This document shows positions 9,109-19,600 of a stretch of 64,000 bases of DNA, piece by piece (positions within the stretch are counted from its first letter, which is position 1; each line of letters opens with the position of its first letter). The notes beneath the pieces were generated by a model that searched no databases, was not told where the DNA came from, and saw only the letters and a list, made by a program, of their open reading frames with translations. Position numbers and translations under genes: made by a program. The DNA comes from Cohnella hashimotonis (GTDB lineage: Bacteria; Bacillota; Bacilli; Paenibacillales; Paenibacillaceae), in assembly GCF_030014955.1 (NCBI RefSeq), contig NZ_JAGRPV010000001.1, forward strand, positions 5,208,001-5,272,000, in the 5' to 3' direction.

Positions 9109-10959
9109 GTGTTGGTCATCTTCAAACAGCTCTATGAGCGTTTGCTCAAGCAAAAATTTTTGAATCGACTGCTGATCGCCTACACGCTGATCGTCATCGT
9201 CATCATCTTGTTTTTCAGCATGACGATCCTGGAGAACACGAATCGCGCGCTTCGCGTCGATGCCGCGAACAGCCAAGCCCAGGCGATCCAGCGGGCGGCC
9301 AATTATTTCGAGCAAAAAGAAGCGACGATCAAGGTGTTGATCCAGCAGCTCTATTTAAACCCGGCGCAGAGCCAGGACATGCTGGAGTATCTGTCCAAAA
9401 AAATCGACACGTTCGACGAAGAGGACTTTTCCCAGTCCAGCCCGATCCGGTACTACCTGGACTCGGCAGCCTTTCAGGACGAAGATATTATGGATGCGCT
9501 GATCTATAAGAAAAACGGGCAAAATCTGCTCGTCCGCTCCAATTACATGTCGCTCGATAACGATGATTATTTAAACCGCAACATCGTACTTTATAATGCG
9601 ATGGACGATCACTTTTACGGGCTGACGCTTACCCCCACTTATTTGCAGAGCTACTCCTCTCTGCCGAAGAAGCCGATCTTCACTCTATCGGGCAACATCC
9701 GCGGCGGCACGGGCACGACGACGTTCGACCGCAGCATCGCCATTTTGTCCGTTAATTTCAATACCGAACGCATCGCCGGCTTGTTCGAACAGCTGATCGA
9801 CCGGAAGTTCCCGATGACGCTTCTGGTGCTCAACCAGGAGGGCAAAGTGGTCATCGACACGTCGAATCGCTATTATGAAGGTGTCTATCCCTACTTCGAG
9901 CAAGTGAAGGAAAGCCGCCAAGATGCCCGCCTGGACGAAGTCAGCATGGTTCAGACCGTACATAGCGAAAAGCTTGGCTATTATGTCACGGCCGTGCTGC
10001 CGCATGCCGAAATTTACGACAAGAGCCGTTCCACGCGAAATCTGATCGTACTGATCGCCTTGCTAAGCATCGTCTTCGCGATCGTGCTCGGCGTCATCAG
10101 CATCCGGTTTCTCGCCCGTCGGATCAAGTACATTAACAAGGCCATCCAGAAAGTACAGGTCGGAGACTTCACTTACCGGATCCCGATCGACAATACCAAA
10201 GACGAGATCAGCAATATCGCGGTGAACTTCAATCAAATGTGCGACTGGATCGTCAACTATATCGAAAAGGGCTATCTGTCCGAGCTCAAGCAAAACGAAG
10301 CCCGCCTGTACGCGCTTCAGTCGCAGATCGATCCGCATTTCCTGTACAATACGCTGGAGATCATCCGCATGGAGGCGCTCGCTTCCGGCAACGAACAAGT
10401 CAGCCACATGATCGAAATTTTGTCGCAGCTGTTCAGGAACAGCATCAAGGGCGACCGCTACGTACAGATCAAGGACGAGCTGCGCTTCTGCGAGAATTAC
10501 CTGGAGCTGTACAATATCCGATATGCGGATCACTTGTTCGTGAAATATCAGATCGAGACGGACATCCTCGAATTCGGCGTCATGAAACATTTGCTGCAGC
10601 CGATCCTCGAAAATTGCATCGTCCACGGTCTGAAGCCCCACGTCGCCAACAATCAAATTACGGTGAAAGGCTATCGTCAGGCCGACGATATTATCATCGA
10701 AATTGCCGACAACGGAAAAGGCATGGACGGCGCCGAGCTGGAAAAAATCAAGCGCGCGCTGGCCGCGAGCGATATTCCGGACAGGCAGACGATCGGCATC
10801 ATGAACGTCCATCAGCGGATTCGGTTGGCCTTCGGGCCGGCATACGGCCTGAGCATCGGCAGCGTCAGCGACCAAGGGACCGTCGTCGCGCTGCGCATGC
10901 CGGCCAAAAGCAAAGAGGAGTTGTTAGCGGATGCTGAAAGCTATCATCGCGGACGATGA
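9109..10959 (+). CDS. Sensor histidine kinase, YesM family
   Basis: About 616 residues. Order of parts: membrane helix (about 18-40), extracellular Cache-like sensor region (about 41-300), second helix (about 305-325), HAMP domain, His_kinase region with QIDPHFLYNTLEIIRM containing the phospho-accepting His, and an HATPase domain with the N box (LQPILENCIVHG) and G box (IADNGKGMD). This is the YesM-type kinase usually tied to polysaccharide sensing. The start is uncertain: GTG 9109 or TTG 9112, both without a clear Shine-Dalgarno site. The gene overlaps its response regulator by 29 bases, indicating coupled translation. Confidence 0.88.
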   Translation: MLVIFKQLYERLLKQKFLNRLLIAYTLIVIVIILFFSMTILENTNRALRVDAANSQAQAIQRAANYFEQKEATIKVLIQQLYLNPAQSQDMLEYLSKKIDTFDEEDFSQSSPIRYYLDSAAFQDEDIMDALIYKKNGQNLLVRSNYMSLDNDDYLNRNIVLYNAMDDHFYGLTLTPTYLQSYSSLPKKPIFTLSGNIRGGTGTTTFDRSIAILSVNFNTERIAGLFEQLIDRKFPMTLLVLNQEGKVVIDTSNRYYEGVYPYFEQVKESRQDARLDEVSMVQTVHSEKLGYYVTAVLPHAEIYDKSRSTRNLIVLIALLSIVFAIVLGVISIRFLARRIKYINKAIQKVQVGDFTYRIPIDNTKDEISNIAVNFNQMCDWIVNYIEKGYLSELKQNEARLYALQSQIDPHFLYNTLEIIRMEALASGNEQVSHMIEILSQLFRNSIKGDRYVQIKDELRFCENYLELYNIRYADHLFVKYQIETDILEFGVMKHLLQPILENCIVHGLKPHVANNQITVKGYRQADDIIIEIADNGKGMDGAELEKIKRALAASDIPDRQTIGIMNVHQRIRLAFGPAYGLSIGSVSDQGTVVALRMPAKSKEELLADAESYHRGR

Positions 10960-12523
10960 ACCGGCCATTCTCAAAGGACTACGCGGGATCGTGCAGTGGG
11001 AAGATTACGGCATCGAGATCGCGGGTCAAGCCTGCAACGGCATCGAGGCGCTGGAGCTGATCGAGCGAGAGCAAGCCGCGATCCTCATCACGGATATTCA
11101 AATGCCGGAGATGAGCGGACTGTCCCTGATCAAGGAGGCCAAGCGGAGAGGGTATCCGATCCGATCGATTATTCTGAGCGGATACGGCGACTTCGGGTAC
11201 GTGAAGGAAGCGATCCAACTGGGGATCGAAAACTATTTGCTGAAGCCGATCGTTCGCGACGAGCTGTGCTCTACGCTCATGAATCTGGTCGAAAAAATCA
11301 ATCGGGAATTGGATCGGCAAAACCAGCTGCGGAGCGATTCGTTGATCCTCAGGAACAACATCCTGAACCGCTGGCTGACGAACCATATCAGTCCGGCTCA
11401 TCTGATAGAGCGCTCCGATCTGCTCCAGATCGATCTGAACGCCGGCCAATACCTGGTCTGCCTGTTTAAAATTTTATATGAACGACATCATGACATCTCG
11501 CATCGGGAGCTGATCAGCTTCGCGAGCGAAAATATTTGCAACGAGGTGTTGAACCGGTACGGCAAGGTCATCACTTTCTGCGACATGAACAATCACATCG
11601 TCGCCTTGTTCGACGATACGACGGATCTTGGACCCGAGCCGATACGCGCGCTGTTGGCCGAATGCGCGGCGACGATCAACAAGCTGCTCAAGTGCGACGT
11701 ATTCATCACGGTAGGAAACCGCGAGCGCAGCTGCGACGAAGTCCATAATAGCTACGCCCTGGCCGTCGAATTGATGAATTATTCCTTGCTCATGCCGCCC
11801 AATTCTATCGTCGATCACGAGCAAATCGCCAAAGAATCGTTCGTGAACAACGAACGGATCCACTTGGACGACGAAAGGTTCCAGCAGGCGTTGGCCGAGA
11901 AAAACCAGGATGAAGCTTGGCGCTATATCGATGACGTATTCGGCCGGATCGTGCATTCCGGCGAGGCGCCGCTGCTGCGCGCTTATCCGCTCGTCATGGA
12001 CATGCTGTACCGGATCCTGAACGCGCTTCGTCAGATCAAAGTCGACGCAGGCACGCTGTTCGATATTCAGGATACGGTGTTCATCCATCTCATGCGCGCT
12101 AAGTCGCTGGAGGAGCTCCAGTCCTGGCTGAAAACGATCGTCGCCAAAGCGATCGACAAAATGAACGCCGCCGATGAAAATTGGAATCCGATGATCAAAC
12201 GCGTGCTGGTCTACCTGGACGCGCATTACGCGGAGAACGTGTCGTTAAAGACTCTTTCTCTCGCCTTTAACGTGAACGCGGCCTATTTGGGACAATTGTT
12301 CATTAAAGAAAAGAGCGAGACTTTCTCCAGTTATCTAAATACGATGCGGATCGAAAAAGCGATCGGGCTGCTGACCGAAACGAATCTGGAGCTGCATGAG
12401 ATCGCCGAAAAAGTCGGCTATGCCAATCAAAGCTATTTTAATATCATTTTCAAAAAATTAACCGGCCTGTATCCCAGCAAGTATAGGCTGGATGCCCGTC
12501 ATGCTGCGCCTCGGGAGTCTTGA
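10931..12523 (+). CDS. Response regulator, YesN type (receiver + AraC-type DNA-binding domain)
   Basis: 530 residues. The N-terminal receiver domain starts with LKAIIADDEPAIL (acidic pocket) and has ILITDIQMPEMSG, in which the Asp is the phosphorylation site. A long middle linker follows. The C-terminal about 100 residues form an AraC-type double helix-turn-helix (LKTLSLAFNVNAAYLGQLF and HEIAEKVGYANQSYFNIIF). It starts inside the kinase gene with GAGGAG upstream. Such pairs typically activate nearby carbohydrate-uptake and glycosidase genes, so the divergent binding-protein genes or the surface-protein genes downstream are candidate targets (inference). Confidence 0.9.
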   Translation: MLKAIIADDEPAILKGLRGIVQWEDYGIEIAGQACNGIEALELIEREQAAILITDIQMPEMSGLSLIKEAKRRGYPIRSIILSGYGDFGYVKEAIQLGIENYLLKPIVRDELCSTLMNLVEKINRELDRQNQLRSDSLILRNNILNRWLTNHISPAHLIERSDLLQIDLNAGQYLVCLFKILYERHHDISHRELISFASENICNEVLNRYGKVITFCDMNNHIVALFDDTTDLGPEPIRALLAECAATINKLLKCDVFITVGNRERSCDEVHNSYALAVELMNYSLLMPPNSIVDHEQIAKESFVNNERIHLDDERFQQALAEKNQDEAWRYIDDVFGRIVHSGEAPLLRAYPLVMDMLYRILNALRQIKVDAGTLFDIQDTVFIHLMRAKSLEELQSWLKTIVAKAIDKMNAADENWNPMIKRVLVYLDAHYAENVSLKTLSLAFNVNAAYLGQLFIKEKSETFSSYLNTMRIEKAIGLLTETNLELHEIAEKVGYANQSYFNIIFKKLTGLYPSKYRLDARHAAPRES

Positions 12524-12538
12524 TACATACGCGCCTCC

Positions 12539-13546
12539 TCATGCCTCAAGCATTCTAAGAATAACCGTCACTGCCTCTGCGCGGGTTGCAGGCGCATTCG
12601 GGGCAAATTGATTAAGCGTATTTCCCTTCATGAGGCCCAGCTCCACGGCCGCCTTCACGGAGGGGATCGCCCAAGCCGGTATCTGATCGAGATCCGCGAA
12701 CGCCAATTGAATATCGGTGCTTGCTTCTTTGCCCATTGCACGTACGAGGATCGCCGACATTTCCGAGCGCGTGATCCATTTGTTCGCACCGAACGTATCG
12801 TCTGCGTAGCCGGTAATCAGCTTGGCTTCCACAGCTGTTTGTACATACGCTTTTGCCCATGCAGGAATCTCTTTATTGTCATTGAATGCCAGGCCTTTGC
12901 CGTCGCTTGTCTGCATCTGCAGCGCCCGAACGATCATCGCCGCGAATTCCGCCCTTGTCACTTGAAGATTCGGCTTGAAGGTGGCATCCGCGTAGCCGGT
13001 GACGAAGCCCCTCTTTACGGCCTCATAGATGGACGCTTGGGCCCAGTGTTTCTTGATATCCTTGAAAATCAGCAAATGTGGATCGTCCGCCACCGCTGCC
13101 GTTACTTGAGGATCAAGCGTAACGACGTTCAGCTTGGAATCGACGAGTTTGATATCGCCAAGCTTGATGGACGTTGTCCCGGATCCGATACGCTCAAAGG
13201 TGATCGCGGCCAGCTCCACTTCCCCCTTCTCGCCGCCGACTTCTCCCACCTTCGTATGCGCGATCCGGATCGTATTGGCGCTAAGGATCGGGTTTACCGA
13301 AAAGCCTTTAATCGACGTTTCCGCCTTGCTAAAGGAAAGCATATCTTCGTCATAAGACAATTCTAAATCGTAAGCGTACAAATCCGTAAGCCCGTGCCCC
13401 ATAATAGACAGCTTCACATCTCTGTCCGAATAACTAAGCTTGAGTTCGAAAGTGGCGTTGGCCTCTTTAGCCGCAACGGTCCCCTGGGACAAGCCAGCAG
13501 CGAGGATGACGATCGACAAAAGCAGGATCAACTTGCGTTTTAACAT
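12539..13546 (-). CDS. Cohesin-domain protein with three S-layer-homology (SLH) domains
   Basis: About 335 residues. The start ATG at 13546 (MLKRKLILLL) fits GGAGGG nine bases upstream better than the ATG at 13555. A signal peptide is followed at about 30-165 by a beta-sandwich with the cohesin-like pattern LYAYDLELSYDEDMLSF...VELAAITFERIGSG. Residues about 170-335 hold three SLH repeats (HWAQASIYEAVKRGFVTGYA, TRAEFAAMIVRAL, ITRSEMSAILVRA), which bind pyruvylated cell-wall polymers. It therefore looks like a one-cohesin cell-wall anchor. It is convergent with the yesN-type gene and lies directly downstream of the giant cohesin/dockerin protein gene. Confidence 0.8.
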   Translation of the reverse strand: MLKRKLILLLSIVILAAGLSQGTVAAKEANATFELKLSYSDRDVKLSIMGHGLTDLYAYDLELSYDEDMLSFSKAETSIKGFSVNPILSANTIRIAHTKVGEVGGEKGEVELAAITFERIGSGTTSIKLGDIKLVDSKLNVVTLDPQVTAAVADDPHLLIFKDIKKHWAQASIYEAVKRGFVTGYADATFKPNLQVTRAEFAAMIVRALQMQTSDGKGLAFNDNKEIPAWAKAYVQTAVEAKLITGYADDTFGANKWITRSEMSAILVRAMGKEASTDIQLAFADLDQIPAWAIPSVKAAVELGLMKGNTLNQFAPNAPATRAEAVTVILRMLEA

Positions 13547-13622
13547 GCGACTCATCCCTCCATGAACTGAGGAGGAAGGCGCCGAAGCGCCTCCCCTCTT
13601 TTCTTACGCGAACGCCGATCGT

Positions 13623-16600
13623 TTATTGCTGCAGCCAATTCCCTACGATCATGCGCGCTACAGCCGCCAGTTCGAGAATCGTAATCTCGTGATGATCGAA
13701 CAAGTCGGCCTTCTCTACCTGATCCCAGCCAGGCTGATCCTTCTTGACGCCGTAATATTTAGCGATGATCGACAGATCCTGAATCGTAATGGATGTCGCT
13801 CCGGGTACAAGCGTCACGATCTTTGAAGCGAACGTCGATATTGCCGCGTTCAATGCCGCCGTCGCTGCATCCACCGTCGACTGCGAGGCGCCGCCGCTGC
13901 TCTTCACCGCGTTCGCCGCTACGATGGTTGCTTGAAGATCCGTGATTGCAGCCGCCGGATATTGACCGACTTTATTGCCCGCCGTTGCCTTTGCAGCTTT
14001 GGCTTGGGCGGTGGCGATTGCTTGATTTAATGCGCTCAGATCGACCGAAGGCGTCGTCGTCGGATTCACGCTTGCTCTGAACGTGCTCGTTGCCGTCGTT
14101 AAGGTCGATACGGCCAGGTCCACTTCGGATTGCGTTACCGCCGCGCGGTCGCGGACAACAATAGCAGCGTTAATCGCAGCTTGCAGCGTTGCCTTCGTAC
14201 CTGCCGGATATTGGCCCGGCGCCGATCCTTCGACTGCAGCGCTCAATGCTTGCCCGGCCTCCGCAATGGCCGTATTCAATGCCGCTTTATCGATCTGGAT
14301 CATCGAGCCGCTGAATACGGTTACGGCGTCATCCAATGCGACTAGCGCCTGAGCGACGTCTGCCGTCGTTGCCGCTCCGTTCTGCGCCACGGCCGATGCA
14401 ACATCGATTGCGGCCTGCAGCGTTGCTTTGGAGCCATTCGGATATTGTCCCTGTTGATTGCCTTCGGATGCCCCGTCATGCAGCGCTTGTGCGGTCCCAA
14501 TGGCAGCAATCAATGCCGTCTTGTCTACTTGAACGACTTGAATGTCCGCCTTGGCCTGAGCGGTGTCGAGCAGCGAATAATGGCCCTCGTCGCCGACCAT
14601 TTCCTGCTTGGTTACCGCAATCGTTGTCGTTGTGGCAGCGGCATCTGCCTTGGCATGGCCTTGAAGAACGAACAACGGTCCGTCTCCCGTCAAGAAGCTT
14701 CCCGTGAGTCCCATAATGATCAGGATCTCCCCGGTTTCCGGCTTAACGGCGGTCTCGACAACCTGGAGCCCCGTCCGCGAAGACGTAACCGCACCTTCAT
14801 CCAAGACGTTGACGCCATCGTTCAATGAGGTCGCAAACGCGATCACGGCCGGATCGTACTTCAGCTCCACGCTCAGCATATTAAAATTATGCGTCAAGCC
14901 GTTTACACCGACTGTAAGGTTAACCGGTTGACCCGCGTACACTGGCGCCGAAGGACCGGTTAAGCTTGCGCCTGGCTGCAGCGCGGGCCCTTGCGGAATT
15001 ACGACTTCCTTATCAGGGCTGGCGTTAAGAGAATCGGTTGCCCGATACCGGACAAAATACGTACCGGCGCCGAGTCCCGTAACCTCCGCACCCGTAATGG
15101 CGGTATAGGTTTGGGAGCCTTCCCTCCTGTACTCCATGGCCGAGGTCACGCCGGTAAGCTTTCCGTCATTTCCGTTGACGACGGTCGGCTGTACCCCTGC
15201 CGGCGTCGTCGGCGCCTGCTGATCCTGCTTGGCCGCCGCCTGGGTCACTTCCCATTCCCACAAGCCGACGCCATTGCCGTTCCGGGCTTTTTTGGTCATC
15301 GTAACGCGCAGCGATTTAACCGCCAGCGCCGGGTTAAATTCAAAGATGTTCGAGGAACCTACCGGCGTCGTAAGCGCGACGATGCCCGTGCTGACTGTCC
15401 CCGCCGTCACCCATTCATTCGTTTGGCTATTCAGCGGAATGTATGAATACGTGTACTTGGTAGGCGCTTCGATGCCGCCGTTATCCGTCCACAGCATCAG
15501 ATTGGAGCTCTGGAGGGACGCGCCTTGCGGCCAATCGTATTGCACCCATTCCTCGGCGCTTGTATTGCCCCACGAACCCCAATGCGGGTTGGTTGCGGCC
15601 GTTTTTAACCCGTCATTTACCGCAGGGAGACTCTCCCACGACGACGTGAAGCTGGCCGACAGGCTGGCCGCAAACGCCATATTTTTATCGCGCGGGCTGA
15701 GCAGCCGCAGATCCGTCCGCAGCTTTTCAATGGCCTGGGCCACGTCCTCATCCGTCGCTTCCTTGTTGCTCATGACGGCAGCGGCGCCGGCCTTGGCGGC
15801 GGCAATCGGCTCAAGACCCTGATCGATGAAGTTCGCGGCTTTTAAGGAATTCGCAAAGTTAATCATCTGCGCGAGCTGCGACTTATCCGTCGCGCCCGTA
15901 TAGCCGTTCACCTTCCACTCCAAAATGCCGATCCCGACGGTAAGAGGCTTCATGTCTATGCGAGCGCCCGTAATATAAGCCGGTTCGAAGGCGGTCGTAT
16001 TGTACTTATTTAATGCGTTTCCAAGTCCGGTTACGCCTCTTGGCGTATACCATTTTCCGTCCGCATCGCGAAGCTGAAGCTTCATATCGGTCGGTTGAAA
16101 ATTGCCGGAGCCGTCCCGGAACACATAGACGTCCATCGACGAGGCAAGGAACGGTTCATCCCACTGATACATGACCCATGCCGGTTCGCCTTCTTTTCCC
16201 CAGTTGTGCCATGCACTATTAGTGGCGCCTTTCGTTGGCGAGAAGTCCGACGAACTCTTCGGATCGTAGCCGTTGTTCATCGCTTCGGGATACCCGTCGC
16301 CGCCCGAATAGCTGGCGGAAGGCTTTGCGATCAGCGCGTTGTTTTGAGGCAACGATTTTACGACATAGACAGTGACGCGCACCTTCAAATCGCTGTCTAC
16401 GATATGACCCTCGACTACGAATTCGCCTGGTTTCGCATAGCTGGCCGGATCGACCTGATTCCATGCGATCGCGCTTTTCCGATAGCCGTCCTCGTGCAAA
16501 ATATCCACCTGTCCGGGAAGCGTCGGAGCCGCGTTAACGGAGGTCACGACGCTAACGGCCTTGTAGGCGCCATCGGTGTCTTTTGCGATATTAATCGTTA

Positions 16601-19600
16601 CATCCTTGCTCGACACCTTGCCTTCATCGGCCGCCGTAAAGGTAAATACATAAGTGCCGGCCTTGCTTATTCGCGCGTATGCATCGGTTTTTCCGCCATT
16701 GACAAAAGTAACGTCCGCCGCGCCCTCCGGCTTTTGCTTCACCGTCCATCCGTACGTCCATACAGGCTCGGATACCTCGCTGTACACCGGATCCGCGGTC
16801 GCCTTGCCTGACAATACGATAATGCTGTCGTTCGAAGCATCCTGTACCGCAGTCACTTCGCCAATGACCGGAGGCTGTTTTTCCGGCGGAGCGGCCAACG
16901 TGAAGGTCAGATCGTTAGAACCGCTCTTTTGCCCGTCATTGGCGGTAAGCCTGACCGTATAAGCGCCTGCTTTGGTTCCGTTTGCCCGCGTGATCGTCGA
17001 CTTCGGATTGGTAAAGCTCAGCTTGCCGCCTTCCGGCGCGCTGACCGCTTCCCATTGATAGGTCAACGTGCCGCCAGGAGCGCCGTCATCGGTCACGGTT
17101 CCTTCCATGACGAACGGAATCATCGCCTGCGGGTCTTTCGTCGTCAGCTTTGCCGTAACCTTCGGGGCTTCATTTTCGCCCGTATCCGTCTTTTCAATGC
17201 TCAATTTAGCCGTCAGCGCACTGCTCATCTGGAACATGGCCGTGCCTTTGTTGTTCTGTACATAGAACTGTCCGGCGTCTTTGTCGTCCAGCTTTATCGT
17301 ATAGTAACCGTTCTCGACGCCTGCGCCATCGAACGTAATCTTTGAAGCATGCTCGCCTTTTGCAAGATTCGAGAGCTGCAAACGATAGGCCTTGCCGTCT
17401 TTTTGAATTTCTGCGCTTTCGATTTTGTCGCTTTCCGAGACCAAGTAGATCTTTTCGTCGATCAGGTTGATGCGTTTGCCAAATCCGTCCTTGGGCGCGA
17501 TCCGATAAGTGCCGTCCTCTTCCGAGACCGAAGCGCCGTATCCGAAAAGACCGAATACCGGATCGGTGACGATATCGGAGCTGATCCGCAGCAGCGAGCC
17601 ATAGAGGCCTTCCTCCGATTCGCCGGAGAAGTCCTGCCAGCCGTTGTTCATCACGCGCGTACCGCCGTCGTTTACGTTTTTGGTGCCGGTTCCGCCCTTC
17701 TGGGCGTTGTATCTCCAGGAGATGCCGCCTACGGACAGATTCGAGATCTGCCCCATATTGACGGCGTTAAAGTTTGAAATTTTCGCCGCATAGTTGCGCT
17801 GCTGCGCGACGGCAGCCTGTTCCCCGGTTCTCCCGTCATTTTCATAGCGCAGCCAGTCATCCATAATGGAGCCCGCCAACGAAGCGGTATATTGGAAATT
17901 CCACCAGCCCTCGCCGGCGCGGAATACCGGTACGGAATAGTAGTACCAGGTCGGCTGAATGCCCCGCATCGCTCGCGTTTTCAAGTCGGCCAAGCCCATG
18001 CTTTTCAGTGCAGCGTCCGCCCGCGCGTCTTCGGGGTAATAGGTGCGCAGCGCCTTGGCCGCGGCATAGGCCCCTTCTTCGCCGGTATTGTCGTATTCGA
18101 ATTCCGACCCGTAAGGATAAGCGGCGTTGGTCACGTTCCGTCCTTTGGTTTGGGCGAACTTCTTTTTCAGATTCTCATACTCGGTCGTCATTCCTTCTTC
18201 TTTTAACGCCTCGATCATATCCGGAATCTGCTGTTCGCCGTAGAATCCCGTCGCTCCGCTCGAGACACGGTTGTAGTAAATGCCGTACGCCTTTTCCAGA
18301 TAGTATTGCGGCGTCTCCCGATAATCTACCAAGTCGGGGTATGCCTTCTGGATCCGATACATGTTAAAGTAGCCGGTGGACTCCATAATCTCGGAAAATG
18401 TCCGTACGTAGGGACTTGCCGAATTCGTGTAAACGCCCGAATCTTTGAGGTAGTTCGCGACCGTAAAGGTTTTCTGCGTATTTTTCATATAACTTTCCCA
18501 CATGTAGTCGATCAGGTAGTTCTCAATGGAGCGTATCTCGTCTGGATCGGGATCGAGAACGTTTTTCATCGTCATAAAATTGATGTTATCGTGGCTCCAG
18601 TCATCCCCCCAATGGCTGGTCGTCGTGTCCACGCCGGTTGTCAGATACCAGTCGCGGTAATTGCCGAAGGTCGGACTTGTCGGGTCCTTATCCTGCGTTT
18701 TCTCGACCATAAATTCGGCGTGGGCTTGAGAGGTTTGATCGAGCTCGGCAAGAATATTGAATTCGAACTGGGTAAACTTATCCAACTGTTCATTGCCGCT
18801 CTTCAGCTTGTAATTCACGCGAACGCTGTTATTGCCGAGATTGCCGAACTTGAGCGAATAGAGGTGATGCTGTTCGCCGTTCACGATCTTGGTCTCCACG
18901 AACTGCACGGATTCCGAATACCCCGGATTCCCGTCGGGAAGTCCGCGGCCTGCGCGGGAATTGTTGACCATGGCGCTTCTGGTCTGGCCGGACTTGATGT
19001 CCGGGATATGCGCGGCATCGAACGGATCGTTCTCTTGCACGGACTGAATGTCTACGGACTGCACGTCGATGAGGCGATCGTCGTAATGCAGGTCCAGCAT
19101 GACCGGCATATTGATCGCAGCCTGGAAGCCCGGCAGCGCAACGGCATCGATCATGCCGGATTTGTACAGGTTGGAGCGAAGGTTAACCTCGCGCTCTTCC
19201 ATCGAAGTTGAAGCGTTGTTGGGACTTTGCGCATTGGCTTGCGGACTGTTGTCGCCTGCGCGCACCGCCGAAAATTTAAACTTATACGTTTTTTGCTGAT
19301 CCGGCGCCAACACCAGGCTGGTCGCATCCTTAAAATATCCGCGGCCGGTTTTCTGGATATCTTTGGAGTGGATATACAGCACGTTCAGCCCCGGGAACCA
19401 GCCGCCGCTGTCGCCGACCCAGTTGGAATACTGGCTTCCGTTGCGCAGCTCGCCCGCATCGCCCAGCCAGTAATCCACGTATTCGATGCGCGCGCCGCTT
19501 TCCGGCACCGGGGCAAACATCATGAAATTCCCTTCGCCGCTCGTGCGGATTGCATAGGAATACCCGCTGTCGGCACCGGCAAAGTTATGTACCGTCACGC

